NCBI GenBank assembly: GCA_007128135.1 | Contig: SKYA01000109.1 | Coordinates: 1 to 61,383 of the forward strand | DNA from: Paracoccaceae bacterium | Lineage (GTDB): Bacteria; Pseudomonadota; Alphaproteobacteria; Rhodobacterales; Rhodobacteraceae | Direction: 5' to 3' | DNA: 61,383 bases | Shown: piece by piece, positions 54,425-61,383 of the stretch | Layout of the letters: every line of letters starts with the position of its first letter | Numbering within the stretch: position 1 is the first letter of the stretch | Translations under genes and position numbers: made by a program | The notes under the pieces: generated by a model | Databases searched by the model: none | Told to the model about the DNA's origin: nothing | Seen by the model: only the letters and a program-made list of their open reading frames with translations

Positions 54425-55024
54425 TCAGATCACGCGGACCTGCGTGCCGACCAGCACCAGCTCATAGAGCCGTTCGACATGCGGGTTCATCAGCCCGAAG
54501 CAGCCATTCGAGGCCCGCCTGCCGATCTTTGCGGGGTTGTCGATGCCGTGGATGCGGTAATACTGCCAGCCGAGGTTCATTGCCCGCGTGCCCAGCGGAT
54601 TGGTCGGATCACCGCCATCGACACGCTCGGGCAGCGTGGGATCGCGCTGGCGCATGTTGGGCGTCGGAATCCAGGTGGGCTGATAGCGCAGCAGGGTGAC
54701 CTCGGTCATGCCCCGCCGGGTGAATTCCTCGGTCATCGGCACCGAGCACGGATGGACAAGATAGATGCTCTCGTCCTCTGACCAGTAATGCAGCGCGCGC
54801 GAATAGGTGTCGCAGAGAATGGCACCACGGCGCAGATTCGAGAAATGGTCGCGCCAGTGATGGTTGCGGAATCCCATGATGTTGCGACGGGTCGTCCGCA
54901 CTTCGGTTTCGGCCTCGTATTCCGGCAATGCCTGCGCGCGCAGCACAGATGGCATTGCAAGCCCCCCGAGAGCGAGCGCCCCGGTGGACAGGATCGCACG
55001 GCGCGAGAGTTTGGTTTCGGACAT
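54425..55024 (-). CDS. L,D-transpeptidase (YkuD family), exported
   Basis: A 199-residue periplasmic protein that makes or modifies 3-3 peptidoglycan cross-links or attaches proteins to the wall. The leader has a Tat-like SRRAILSTG (residues 7-15) and ends near ALRAQA-type cleavage at about 30. The catalytic triad region has His159 in YRIHG and Ser172/Cys175 in RASNGCFGL. It is a single gene, convergent with secE. Confidence 0.92.
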   Translation of the reverse strand: MSETKLSRRAILSTGALALGGLAMPSVLRAQALPEYEAETEVRTTRRNIMGFRNHHWRDHFSNLRRGAILCDTYSRALHYWSEDESIYLVHPCSVPMTEEFTRRGMTEVTLLRYQPTWIPTPNMRQRDPTLPERVDGGDPTNPLGTRAMNLGWQYYRIHGIDNPAKIGRRASNGCFGLMNPHVERLYELVLVGTQVRVI

Positions 55025-55231
55025 CAGGTCATTCTCCGGAATTGGTATCTAACAGTGCCTTATTCCCCCTCTGCACACGAGGAATCAAGTCACGAGCCCG
55101 TGGGGTCGGGCGCAGTGTTGCACAAAGGTCAGGGCGCCACGGTCCGGGCGCGACACGGTGCGACGGCAATGCCTGCCCCTGATCGCATCAACCTCCAGTG
55201 CAGCGTGGATGGATGCCGGTATCCGCCCCGG

Positions 55232-55903
55232 TCAGGGGCGCATTGTCCATTCTCTCGGCGCATGCAGGAAGCTCTCGACGGCGTCGAGTGTTTCGGCATC
55301 GAAATCCTCGCCGCGCCGTGCCTCGGCAAGCACGTCCCACCAGGTGCAGAGATAGTGGAGCCGCACCCCATGCGCGGCCAGGCGCTGTTCTGTCTCGGGA
55401 AAGATGCCGTAATAGAAGATCACGGCAGTGTGGGCGCATTGCGCGCCCGTTTCACGGATTGCATCGACGAAACTCAGCTTCGAGCCGCCATCCGTGGTCA
55501 GGTCCTCGACCAGCAGCACGTGCTGGCCTTCGGACATCGCCCCTTCAATCCGCGCATTGCGCCCGTAGCCCTTGGGCTTCTTGCGCACATAGCTCATCGG
55601 CAGCGCCATGCGCTCGGCCACCAGCGCGGCAAATGGAATCCCCGCCGTTTCGCCGCCAGCGACATTGTCGAAGGCCTCGAAGCCGGCATCTTCCATCACC
55701 CGGCAGGTCAGGAAATCCATCAGGCTGGCGCGGATGCGCGGGAAGCTGATCAGCCTGCGGCAGTCGATATAGGTCGGCGCCTGCAGGCCGGAGGCAAAGG
55801 TGAAGGGCTCGGTCGCGTTGAAATGCACCGCTCGGATGTCGAGAAGCATCCGCGCCGTCAGCCGGGCAACTGTGGCGCGGTCGGGGAATGTGCTGGGGAT
55901 CAT
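55232..55903 (-). CDS. pyrE: Orotate phosphoribosyltransferase
   Basis: Joins orotate and PRPP to form OMP in pyrimidine synthesis. The 223-residue protein has the PRPP loop [13 protein letters not shown] (about residues 129-141) and the N-terminal [15 protein letters not shown]. It follows pyrC after 12 bases on the minus strand, forming a pyrC-pyrE operon. Confidence 0.96.
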   Translation of the reverse strand: MIPSTFPDRATVARLTARMLLDIRAVHFNATEPFTFASGLQAPTYIDCRRLISFPRIRASLMDFLTCRVMEDAGFEAFDNVAGGETAGIPFAALVAERMALPMSYVRKKPKGYGRNARIEGAMSEGQHVLLVEDLTTDGGSKLSFVDAIRETGAQCAHTAVIFYYGIFPETEQRLAAHGVRLHYLCTWWDVLAEARRGEDFDAETLDAVESFLHAPREWTMRP

Positions 55904-55915
55904 GGTCGGGGCCTT

Positions 55916-56950
55916 TCAGAGAACGCGCCAGTAAAGGGGAAAGCCCGGGTCGAACACGGTGACGGGTCCGGCGCCGGTCTCGATCCTTGCCGGATAGGCC
56001 ACTGGGCTCTCGCTGCGCTCCAGCGTCACGCTGCCCGCGTTCATTGCCAGACCGTAGAAGCCCGCCCCGTGACGGGCGACAAAACCCTCCAGCAGGTCAA
56101 GCGCCTGCGCCTGCTCGAACACCTGCGCGAGGATCGAGAGCGTGTTCGTGGCAGTGAAACACCCCGCGCAACCGCAGGCCGATTCCTTGGCGGCGTCCGC
56201 ATGCGGGGCACTGTCGGTGCCGAGGAAGAAGCGCGCATCCCCCGAGGTCGCAGCCTCGAGCAGCGCAAGGCGGTGCGTCTCGCGCTTGGCCACCGGCAGA
56301 CAGTAGTAATGCGGCCTGATCCCGCCCACGAGGATATGATTGCGGTTGATGACAAGATGATGGGTGGTGATCGTTGCGCCCAGCCCTTCGGGCTGGCTGC
56401 GCACATAGGCCACGGCATCCGAGGTGGTGATGTGTTCCATGACCACGCGCAGACCTGGCGAGCGGCGGCGGATCGGGTCGAGCACGCGGTCGATGAACAC
56501 GGCTTCGCGGTCGAAGATATCCACCTCCGGGTCCGTCACCTCGCCATGGGTCAGGAGCGGGATTCCGGCCGCTTCCATCGCCTCGAGCACGCCGCGCACC
56601 CTGTCGAAATCGCGCACCCCGCTGGCGGAATTGGTCGTGGCCCCGGCCGGGTAGAGCTTGACCGCCGTAATGATGCCCGCCGCATGCGCGGCAACCACAT
56701 CGGCAGGGTCGGTCGCCTCGGTCAGATAGAGCGTCATGAGCGGGGTGAAGCCCGGCCCGGTGACGGCAAGGATGCGTTCGCGATAGGCCGCGGCCTGGGC
56801 GCCGGTCACGACAGGGGGCACCAGATTGGGCATGATGATGGCGCGGGCGAAGTGACGCGCGCTTTCGGGCGCGATACCCTCCATCATCGCGCCATCGCGC
56901 AGATGCAGGTGCCAGTCATCGGGGCGGGGCAGGGTAAGGCGCTGGGTCAT
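55916..56950 (-). CDS. pyrC: Dihydroorotase
   Basis: Closes carbamoyl-aspartate to dihydroorotate. The 344-residue length and sequence match the E. coli-type (class II) enzyme. Metal ligands lie in WHLHLRDG (about 13-20), the carboxylated lysine in [13 protein letters not shown] (about 95-107), and further ligands in THGE and MEHITT. It is the first gene of the pyrC-pyrE unit. Confidence 0.97.
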   Translation of the reverse strand: MTQRLTLPRPDDWHLHLRDGAMMEGIAPESARHFARAIIMPNLVPPVVTGAQAAAYRERILAVTGPGFTPLMTLYLTEATDPADVVAAHAAGIITAVKLYPAGATTNSASGVRDFDRVRGVLEAMEAAGIPLLTHGEVTDPEVDIFDREAVFIDRVLDPIRRRSPGLRVVMEHITTSDAVAYVRSQPEGLGATITTHHLVINRNHILVGGIRPHYYCLPVAKRETHRLALLEAATSGDARFFLGTDSAPHADAAKESACGCAGCFTATNTLSILAQVFEQAQALDLLEGFVARHGAGFYGLAMNAGSVTLERSESPVAYPARIETGAGPVTVFDPGFPLYWRVL

Positions 56951-57009
56951 GCGCCTGTCCTACACGAAAGCACCGGGCCTGTTCCAGACGCATTCTGCGG
57001 CCTTGAGGT

Positions 57010-57939
57010 TCAATCGGCAAGGTCTTCCAGTTCAGGTTCTGCGCGCACTCCGCCCCGGCCCGATTGCGATAGCATGGCCTGTGCTGCCATCACGGTCAGT
57101 CGGACATGGCCCGCCCGGGCCGCGCGTTTGACCAGCGCCTCCAGATAGCCAGGGTCCGAGCGGCGCTTGCGCATCAGGTCATGGAAACGGGCAGGCGACA
57201 GGCGCCCGCGTGCAGCCGCCTCGATCATCGGGTCGAGCGCGCCGATGCGCTCCAGCCCGGCTTCGGTATCGCGCCCCAGTCGCGGGCTGCGCAGCAGCGT
57301 GACGAAGGGCTGGCGGAACAGCGTGGCATGCATCGAATCGCTGCGATGCGACGGGTCATGCACGATGAATGCATTGCGCGCCCCTTCCAGCATTGCGGGC
57401 GCATACCCGAACCGGTCGCGAAAATCGAAGCGGCGCGCGGTGCGGAACCGGCGTTCCCAGGGCGTTATCTCGGGGTCGAGCGTCGCCTGCGGCGCAATCG
57501 CCAGCACTGTCGCCCCCGGCGCCGTAAGACTGAAGGCGCAGGCAGCATAGCCATGCATCCCGGCCCCGTAGAACAGGCTGCGCCGGAAACTGTCGAAAAA
57601 CGCCGCGTCGATCTGGGCGTCGAAGAACTCCAGCACTTCGGTGTCGCGATACCAGCGCGGCGCGCGGGCCAGAATGGTCAGGCTCGACCAGCCATGACGC
57701 TGCGCGATTGCCAGTCCCAGGGGCCGGTGATCGGCGCGTGTGGCACGAATCTGCGCCACCGATTCGAAACTGACCAGCAGCGTGTCATTGCCGTCGGCGA
57801 AAAAGGCCACATGATGCACGCCAAGCGGCGAGAAGGCGCCCAGTTCGTCGCCGATCTCGTCCAGCCGCGCCAGCCATTCTGCCTCGGTCCGGGCGCGGGT
57901 CAGGTCGATCTGCCGGAAGATGTCCTCGCGCTCTGCCAT
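57010..57939 (-). CDS. Uncharacterised protein, alpha/beta-hydrolase-like
   Basis: A 309-residue cytoplasmic protein. The segment RRSLFYGAGMHGYAACAFS resembles a nucleophile elbow (GxGxxG) but with His-Gly in place of Ser, and IVHDPSHRSDSMHA may hold a catalytic histidine. Similar proteins in the family are sometimes labelled phosphoadenosine phosphosulfate reductase, which the sequence does not support. The start at 57939 (MAEREDIF) is chosen; a TTG-started form to 58011 exists. Function unknown. Confidence 0.75.
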   Translation of the reverse strand: MAEREDIFRQIDLTRARTEAEWLARLDEIGDELGAFSPLGVHHVAFFADGNDTLLVSFESVAQIRATRADHRPLGLAIAQRHGWSSLTILARAPRWYRDTEVLEFFDAQIDAAFFDSFRRSLFYGAGMHGYAACAFSLTAPGATVLAIAPQATLDPEITPWERRFRTARRFDFRDRFGYAPAMLEGARNAFIVHDPSHRSDSMHATLFRQPFVTLLRSPRLGRDTEAGLERIGALDPMIEAAARGRLSPARFHDLMRKRRSDPGYLEALVKRAARAGHVRLTVMAAQAMLSQSGRGGVRAEPELEDLAD

Positions 57940-58007
57940 ATCCCTGCCATGCTTTTGTCCGAACAATGCCAGAATACCGTCTTTGGCGGCGCTGACAAAG
58001 CCGAACT

Positions 58008-58019
58008 GCAATATATTGC
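58008..58019. repeat. 12-bp AT-centred palindrome GCAATATATTGC
   Basis: A perfect palindrome 69 bases upstream of the minus-strand gene at 57010-57939. It could contain a promoter -10 element or bind a regulator. It lies in a 458-base gap (57940-58397) that otherwise holds the FnrL box and the candidate small RNA. Confidence 0.35.
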
Positions 58020-58155
58020 GCTTGTCCCTGCAGCTTTGTTTGCGCTCACATCGCCTGTTGTTTCCAAGCGCTCGACAACGCTGACCAAAGTGCCGGATTG
58101 TCCAGCCGCGCCGTCCGGAACTCCGGTTGCGGCAGGCAGGGGCGCGACTCGTATC

Positions 58156-58169
58156 TTGATCCAGATCAA
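58156..58169. promoter_or_regulatory. FNR/FnrL binding site
   Basis: TTGATCCAGATCAA is a perfect match to the FNR consensus TTGAT-N4-ATCAA. FnrL activates or represses genes when oxygen is low in Rhodobacteraceae. The centre (58162.5) is 41.5 bases before about 58204, the classic activating position, for a rightward transcript. No protein gene starts near there; the next rightward gene begins at 58398, beyond a terminator. Confidence 0.8.
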
Positions 58170-58203
58170 GGTGGCGCAGAAGAAAAGGTGCTACTCAAAG
58201 ACA

Positions 58204-58306
58204 TGTTTTCAATGACCTGTTCCAGCGTATTGAAGACTTTTCCTCCCTGTCCCGCCGACGCGCGGGCCGACTTCCACCCCTCTCTGTCAGGGGTGGATTT
58301 TTCTTT
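58204..58306 (+). ncRNA. Candidate FnrL-regulated small RNA
   Basis: A transcript activated from the FNR box would begin near 58204 and end at the terminator at 58274-58306, giving about 100 nucleotides. A weak -10-like TACTCA lies at 58192-58197. The middle is C/U-rich (TTTTCCTCCCTGTCCC at about 58238-58253) and could pair with ribosome binding sites. No convincing coding frame ends inside it. This is a prediction from signals only. Confidence 0.45.
58274..58306 (+). terminator. Intrinsic terminator in the gap before the secreted-protein gene
   Basis: An 8-bp stem (CCACCCCT at 58274-58281, AGGGGTGG at 58289-58296) with a 7-base loop is followed by ATTTTTCTTT. It points rightward and no protein gene precedes it on that strand for several kilobases, which implies a separate short transcript. 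Confidence 0.88.
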
Positions 58307-58397
58307 CGTACCGCCATTCCGGGGAGCCCGGTTTCAGTGCCGTGAACGCGCGCAATGAAGGCTTGCCGCAAACAGTGGACAGCGGCATACTGCAGCC

Positions 58398-59444
58398 ATG
58401 GGAGAGTCGTGCAAGCGCCCGTCCGAAGGCGCCCGGAACCATATCCTCACCTGGGCCAGGAAGTGTCTGCGTTGTGCAATCGTTCTGTTGCTGGTTACGC
58501 TGGCACCGTCCGCTCAGGCTGAACCACAGCACAGGATCGCAGGTGCCGAGGCGCCTGCGTTCGAGCAGGCCTTGTCACTCTGGCTGAACGCTGACGAAGC
58601 GGAGTCGCTGCCGCGCCTTGCCGGTCTGGCACAGGAGGGTAATGTCGCCGCCCGGTTCCTGCTGGCAATGATCGACAAGACCGCCGCGTTACAGGGTCCC
58701 TATCTGACCCATCTGCCGCGGGCCGAACGGATCGCACTTCTGCGCCAGCCCGGTGGGTTGTCGGGGCGGAACTGGATGCAGGAAGCAGCGGCCAAAGAGC
58801 CTCTGGCCGAACTCTGGAACGATCTCTGGCTGATGCGGGGCGGAGTCGAGATTGCCGAGGGGTTTGCTGCCCTGGGTGAAGAGCGCGCCTGTCGCGAATC
58901 GCTTCTCGCGCAGATCTCGCGTCAGGAAAGCGGCTTTGCGCCGGAAACGCTCGCAGCCCCCTGGTATCCCGAGAGCCTGCCTCACCTGACCTTGACGCGG
59001 ACCCTGGACCTCGCCGGGATTGATTCGCTGCCCGCTGGCCATCCGCTGCGCGCACTGGGCGGTCAGGCACCCGAACCGGCAGAGTTGACGGAGTGGCTGG
59101 GCACTGCACCGCTTGCCGCGCCCCTGCGCGCGGCCTGCTCCAGCGTCTGCCCGGAGTCGGCGGCGAGCTGCGCCTATGTACTCTATCAGGCGCTTGGCAG
59201 CTATCACAGCCTGGCCATGATGGGCAGCCCCTCGGTGGCGCTCGTGCCGGAGGAGGCTTTCATCGCCAGCCCGCGCGGCCATCAGGCCGTGGCGCGGCGG
59301 ATCATGCTGATGCACCCCGCGCGTGTCCGCGAGGCCAGCTACTCCAAGCTTGCCCGGACCGATGCCTGCGCGGCGGACTGGTTGCGGGCGCATTACAAGG
59401 CCTACCATCCCGTCATCCGCGCCAGCCCCGTCGCACCCAACTGA
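58398..59444 (+). CDS. Secreted protein of unknown function
   Basis: A protein of up to 348 residues with a leader around AIVLLLVTLAPSAQAEP (cleavage near residue 41). The N-terminal mature part (LPRLAGLAQEGNVAARFLLAMI) resembles a Sel1/TPR-like helical repeat. The rest is helical with paired cysteines (ACSSVCPESAASCAYV) that suggest disulfides in the periplasm. No close family is recognised. The exact start is uncertain and no strong ribosome binding site is seen. Confidence 0.7.
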   Translation: MGESCKRPSEGARNHILTWARKCLRCAIVLLLVTLAPSAQAEPQHRIAGAEAPAFEQALSLWLNADEAESLPRLAGLAQEGNVAARFLLAMIDKTAALQGPYLTHLPRAERIALLRQPGGLSGRNWMQEAAAKEPLAELWNDLWLMRGGVEIAEGFAALGEERACRESLLAQISRQESGFAPETLAAPWYPESLPHLTLTRTLDLAGIDSLPAGHPLRALGGQAPEPAELTEWLGTAPLAAPLRAACSSVCPESAASCAYVLYQALGSYHSLAMMGSPSVALVPEEAFIASPRGHQAVARRIMLMHPARVREASYSKLARTDACAADWLRAHYKAYHPVIRASPVAPN

Positions 59445-59780
59445 CGCCATTGCGACACAAGTGCTGCCAGCCCGTGACCGGGCATTGCCATCGCTGGTCG
59501 CCACATTGACCGCAGCCCAACACGCGCGTAGCGCAGGTGCCTTGTGGGTTCGCCATCCGGGCAGTACCCGGGCGTGTGTGTACATGGCAAGGATGGCCTA
59601 CGCTCCCTGTTCCGCTGGTGAGGGGGCGCTTGTCTGACGACATATCGCTGGCGCATCGCCCCGTTCGGTTTCGCTGCCACACCCGGTGCTCGCGCGACAT
59701 GACCTGTGCCCGCCTGTGCTGCACGGGTCGCAGGGCCCGAACGCGGGCGGATTCGAGACGATTCGCCTTGCGCAGCGGCG
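59445..59780. other. Intergenic region before rsmA 3' end, no gene seen
   Basis: This 336-base stretch lies between two convergent genes. A short hairpin-forming CCGGG-CAGTA-CCCGG occurs near 59560-59575. Open frames in it look like random GC-rich sequence with no recognisable domain. Confidence 0.4.
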
Positions 59781-60629
59781 CTATCCTGCCCGCCTCGCGT
59801 GTTCCAGCACGCGGGCAAGCCCGCACCAGGATTCCAGTCCGACCTCTTCGGCGCGCGCGGTGGGGGCAATACCGGCCTGCAGCAGCAGGGATTCGATATC
59901 CGGATGCAGCCCGCGCAGCGCGGCGCGCAGCATCTTGCGGCGCTGGTTGAACCCGGCCGCCACCACGCGCTCCAGTGTCGCGGCATCGGCCGGATAGCGC
60001 GGCTGGTCAAGCCGCCGGACATGCACCACGGCCGACGAGACCTTGGGCGGTGGCGTGAACGCCTCGGGGGGCAGGGTCAGCACGATGCGCGCCTCGGCGC
60101 GCCACTGCACCATCAACGCAAGCCGCCCATAGGCCTTGCTGCCCGGGCGCGCCACGATCCGCTCGGCGACCTCGCGCTGGAACATCAGCGTCAGGCTCTC
60201 CCAGAAGGGCGGCCAGTCCGGCGGGGTCATCCACCGGATAAGGAGTTCGGTGCCGACATTGTAGGGCAGATTGGCCACGACCTTGATGGGAGGGCGCAGA
60301 TGCGGGCGGGGGTCCACTTCCAGCGCATCGCCTTCCATCACCTGCAGACGCCCCGGATAGGCGGCGGCAATCTCTGCCAGCGGTGCCAGACAGCGCGCAT
60401 CCTTCTCGATGGCGAGGACCCGGCGCGCGCCTTCGGCCAGCAACCCGCGCGTGAGCCCGCCGGGGCCGGGACCGATCTCGAGCACATCCGCACCTCGAAG
60501 GTCACCGGCCGCGCGGGCAATCCGCGCGGTCAGGTTCAGGTCCAGCAGGAAATTCTGCCCGAAGCTCTTGCGCGCACGCAGATCATGGGCACGGATCACC
60601 TCGCGCAGGGGCGGAAGCAGGTCGATCAT
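59781..60629 (-). CDS. rsmA: 16S rRNA dimethyladenosine methyltransferase
   Basis: Dimethylates two adjacent adenines near the 3' end of 16S rRNA during 30S assembly. The 282-residue protein has FGQNFLLD (about residues 23-30), SAM motif [12 protein letters not shown] (about 50-61) and the catalytic NLPYNVGT (about 118-125). The pdxA gene upstream on the same strand is the classic neighbour. Confidence 0.97.
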   Translation of the reverse strand: MIDLLPPLREVIRAHDLRARKSFGQNFLLDLNLTARIARAAGDLRGADVLEIGPGPGGLTRGLLAEGARRVLAIEKDARCLAPLAEIAAAYPGRLQVMEGDALEVDPRPHLRPPIKVVANLPYNVGTELLIRWMTPPDWPPFWESLTLMFQREVAERIVARPGSKAYGRLALMVQWRAEARIVLTLPPEAFTPPPKVSSAVVHVRRLDQPRYPADAATLERVVAAGFNQRRKMLRAALRGLHPDIESLLLQAGIAPTARAEEVGLESWCGLARVLEHARRAG

Positions 60630-60941
60630 GGCGCTACCCCCTGGCCTGGCGCGGACAGAGGTTCAGCATCAACAGCCGCAAACCGGTGGCATCAGCGGGC
60701 AACCGCCGGACAGATGCGCCGCCGCCCCGCACAACGCAGGACGCGCTGCCCCTGCGCCCGGTGCCCGACACAGGCCGAGCGCTGTGGCGTCGTCGCGACG
60801 CGCACGCCCCATGACTGGCCTCAAGACCGGAGAGCGCCTCGCGCAGGGCAGCGAATGGCAACATCTGCCCTCGGCCCCGGCGCGCCCCAGACAGCGCGCG
60901 CAGCGCGCTGCCCCCCGGAAGACCTGCCCCTTGTCCCCTGG
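60630..60941. other. Gap between pdxA and rsmA, no supported gene
   Basis: pdxA and rsmA usually touch or overlap, but here 312 bases separate them. A minus-strand frame (60634-60945, GTG start overlapping the pdxA stop) fills the gap almost exactly, but its 103-residue product is rich in Arg, Gly and Ser and matches nothing I recognise. I treat it as noncoding. Confidence 0.4.
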
Positions 60942-61383
60942 TCACCGCATGACCCCGCGTCTGTCGGCCATCTGACGCGCCATCGCGAGCGCCGCCAGCA
61001 ACGAGGCCGGATCGGCGCGGTCTTGCCCGGCGATGTCATAGGCCGTGCCATGGTCGGGCGATGTGCGGATGAAGGGCAGGCCCAGGGTCACATTCACCCC
61101 GCCTGCGAAATCGATCGTCTTGATCGGCACCAGCGCCTGGTCATGATACATGGCCACCGCCACGTCATAGCGCGCGCGGGCGGCAGCGTGAAACAGCGTG
61201 TCGGCAGGGTGCGGACCCGAGAGGTCCATGCCCTCGGCGCGCAGATCCGCCAGCAGCGGGGCGATGATCTCGATCTCCTCGCGCCCCATCGTGCCGCTTT
61301 CGCCGGCGTGGGGGTTCAGGCCGGCCACGGCGATGCGCGGGTGCGGCAGGCCGAAATCGCGGATCATGGCGGCATGGGTCACA
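60942..61383 (-). CDS. pdxA: 4-hydroxythreonine-4-phosphate dehydrogenase (3' part)
   Basis: Acts in the DXP-dependent pathway to pyridoxal phosphate. Only the last 147 or so codons are in the window; the gene continues past the right edge. Visible family features are [15 protein letters not shown], the metal/phosphate-binding [10 protein letters not shown] and the late [14 protein letters not shown]. The C terminus ends [11 protein letters not shown]. Confidence 0.95.
   Translation of the reverse strand, partial: VTHAAMIRDFGLPHPRIAVAGLNPHAGESGTMGREEIEIIAPLLADLRAEGMDLSGPHPADTLFHAAARARYDVAVAMYHDQALVPIKTIDFAGGVNVTLGLPFIRTSPDHGTAYDIAGQDRADPASLLAALAMARQMADRRGVMR

Noticed and set aside
58098-58358. 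Small plus-strand frame across the FnrL box and terminator
   Set aside because: It spans a perfect FNR site and an intrinsic terminator, has no ribosome binding site and no recognisable domain.
60634-60945. A 103-residue minus-strand frame exactly filling the pdxA-rsmA gap
   Set aside because: Composition is dominated by Arg, Gly, Ala and Ser with no recognisable motif; frames of this size are common by chance at this GC content. Kept only as a finding to test.

Overview
The window is chromosomal DNA of a GC-rich alphaproteobacterium, most probably a member of the Rhodobacteraceae (order Rhodobacterales). The evidence is the family-typical gene set: the F1-ATPase zeta inhibitor next to purC, a PmtA-like methyltransferase, DctB/DctD, a corrinoid protein beside a betaine-homocysteine methyltransferase, B12-dependent ribonucleotide reductase, an FnrL-type box, strong codon bias towards G/C and short TTG/GTG-started genes. 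No phage, plasmid, IS element or CRISPR array is visible. I cannot name the genus from sequence alone.

Layout. 1-1.9 kb: nusG-rplK-rplA ending in a clear terminator. 1.9-6.0 kb: an ABC exporter, then an AT-rich promoter driving uspA plus a sodium:alanine symporter. 6-11.5 kb: a small phosphatase-like lipoprotein, a PmtA-like methyltransferase under a TetR-like palindrome, erpA/iscA, dgt, a PLP-dependent lyase, a CBS protein and coaD. 11.5-16.7 kb: a DUF1127-like mini-protein divergent from a large HAF-repeat autotransporter, a periplasmic rhodanese, gap and a small membrane protein. 16.7-20.2 kb: mfd. 20.5-22.4 kb: corrinoid protein and betaine-homocysteine methyltransferase. 22.5-26 kb: zeta inhibitor divergent from purC-purS-(alcohol dehydrogenase)-purQ. 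26-29.9 kb: DctB/DctD-like two-component system and a PaiB-like flavoprotein. 30.3-33.1 kb: RNase E with a long leader. 33.5-39.5 kb: ccdA, DUF1489, an MFS transporter, class II ribonucleotide reductase and OxyR. 39.5-44.6 kb: lipA, gph, a TDT-family membrane protein, guaB and a TSUP permease. 44.6-51.3 kb: a lipoprotein hydrolase, metA, a P-loop NTPase, FadL and a penicillin-acylase-family enzyme, all on the minus strand. 51.3-54.2 kb: a beta-hydroxyacid dehydrogenase, gamma carbonic anhydrase, tRNA-Trp, a sulfotransferase-like reading frame and secE. 54.4-61.4 kb: an L,D-transpeptidase, pyrE-pyrC, an uncharacterised hydrolase-like gene, an orphan FnrL box with a candidate small RNA, a secreted protein, rsmA and the 3' part of pdxA.

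Most of the window is housekeeping: translation and transcription (nusG, rplK, rplA, secE, rne, mfd, rsmA), nucleotide synthesis (purCSQ, pyrCE, guaB, nrdJ, dgt), cofactors (coaD, lipA, pdxA, erpA) and methionine/one-carbon metabolism (metA, bmt with its corrinoid protein). The points that most deserve a second look are: (i) the FnrL box followed by a good intrinsic terminator and no gene, a candidate oxygen-regulated small RNA; (ii) a sulfotransferase-like reading frame that starts at the 3' end of tRNA-Trp with no ATG, GTG or TTG of its own outside the tRNA; (iii) secE lying 54 kb from nusG; (iv) a DctD-like regulator without the GAFTGA loop; and (v) several families of intergenic palindromes and short repeats.
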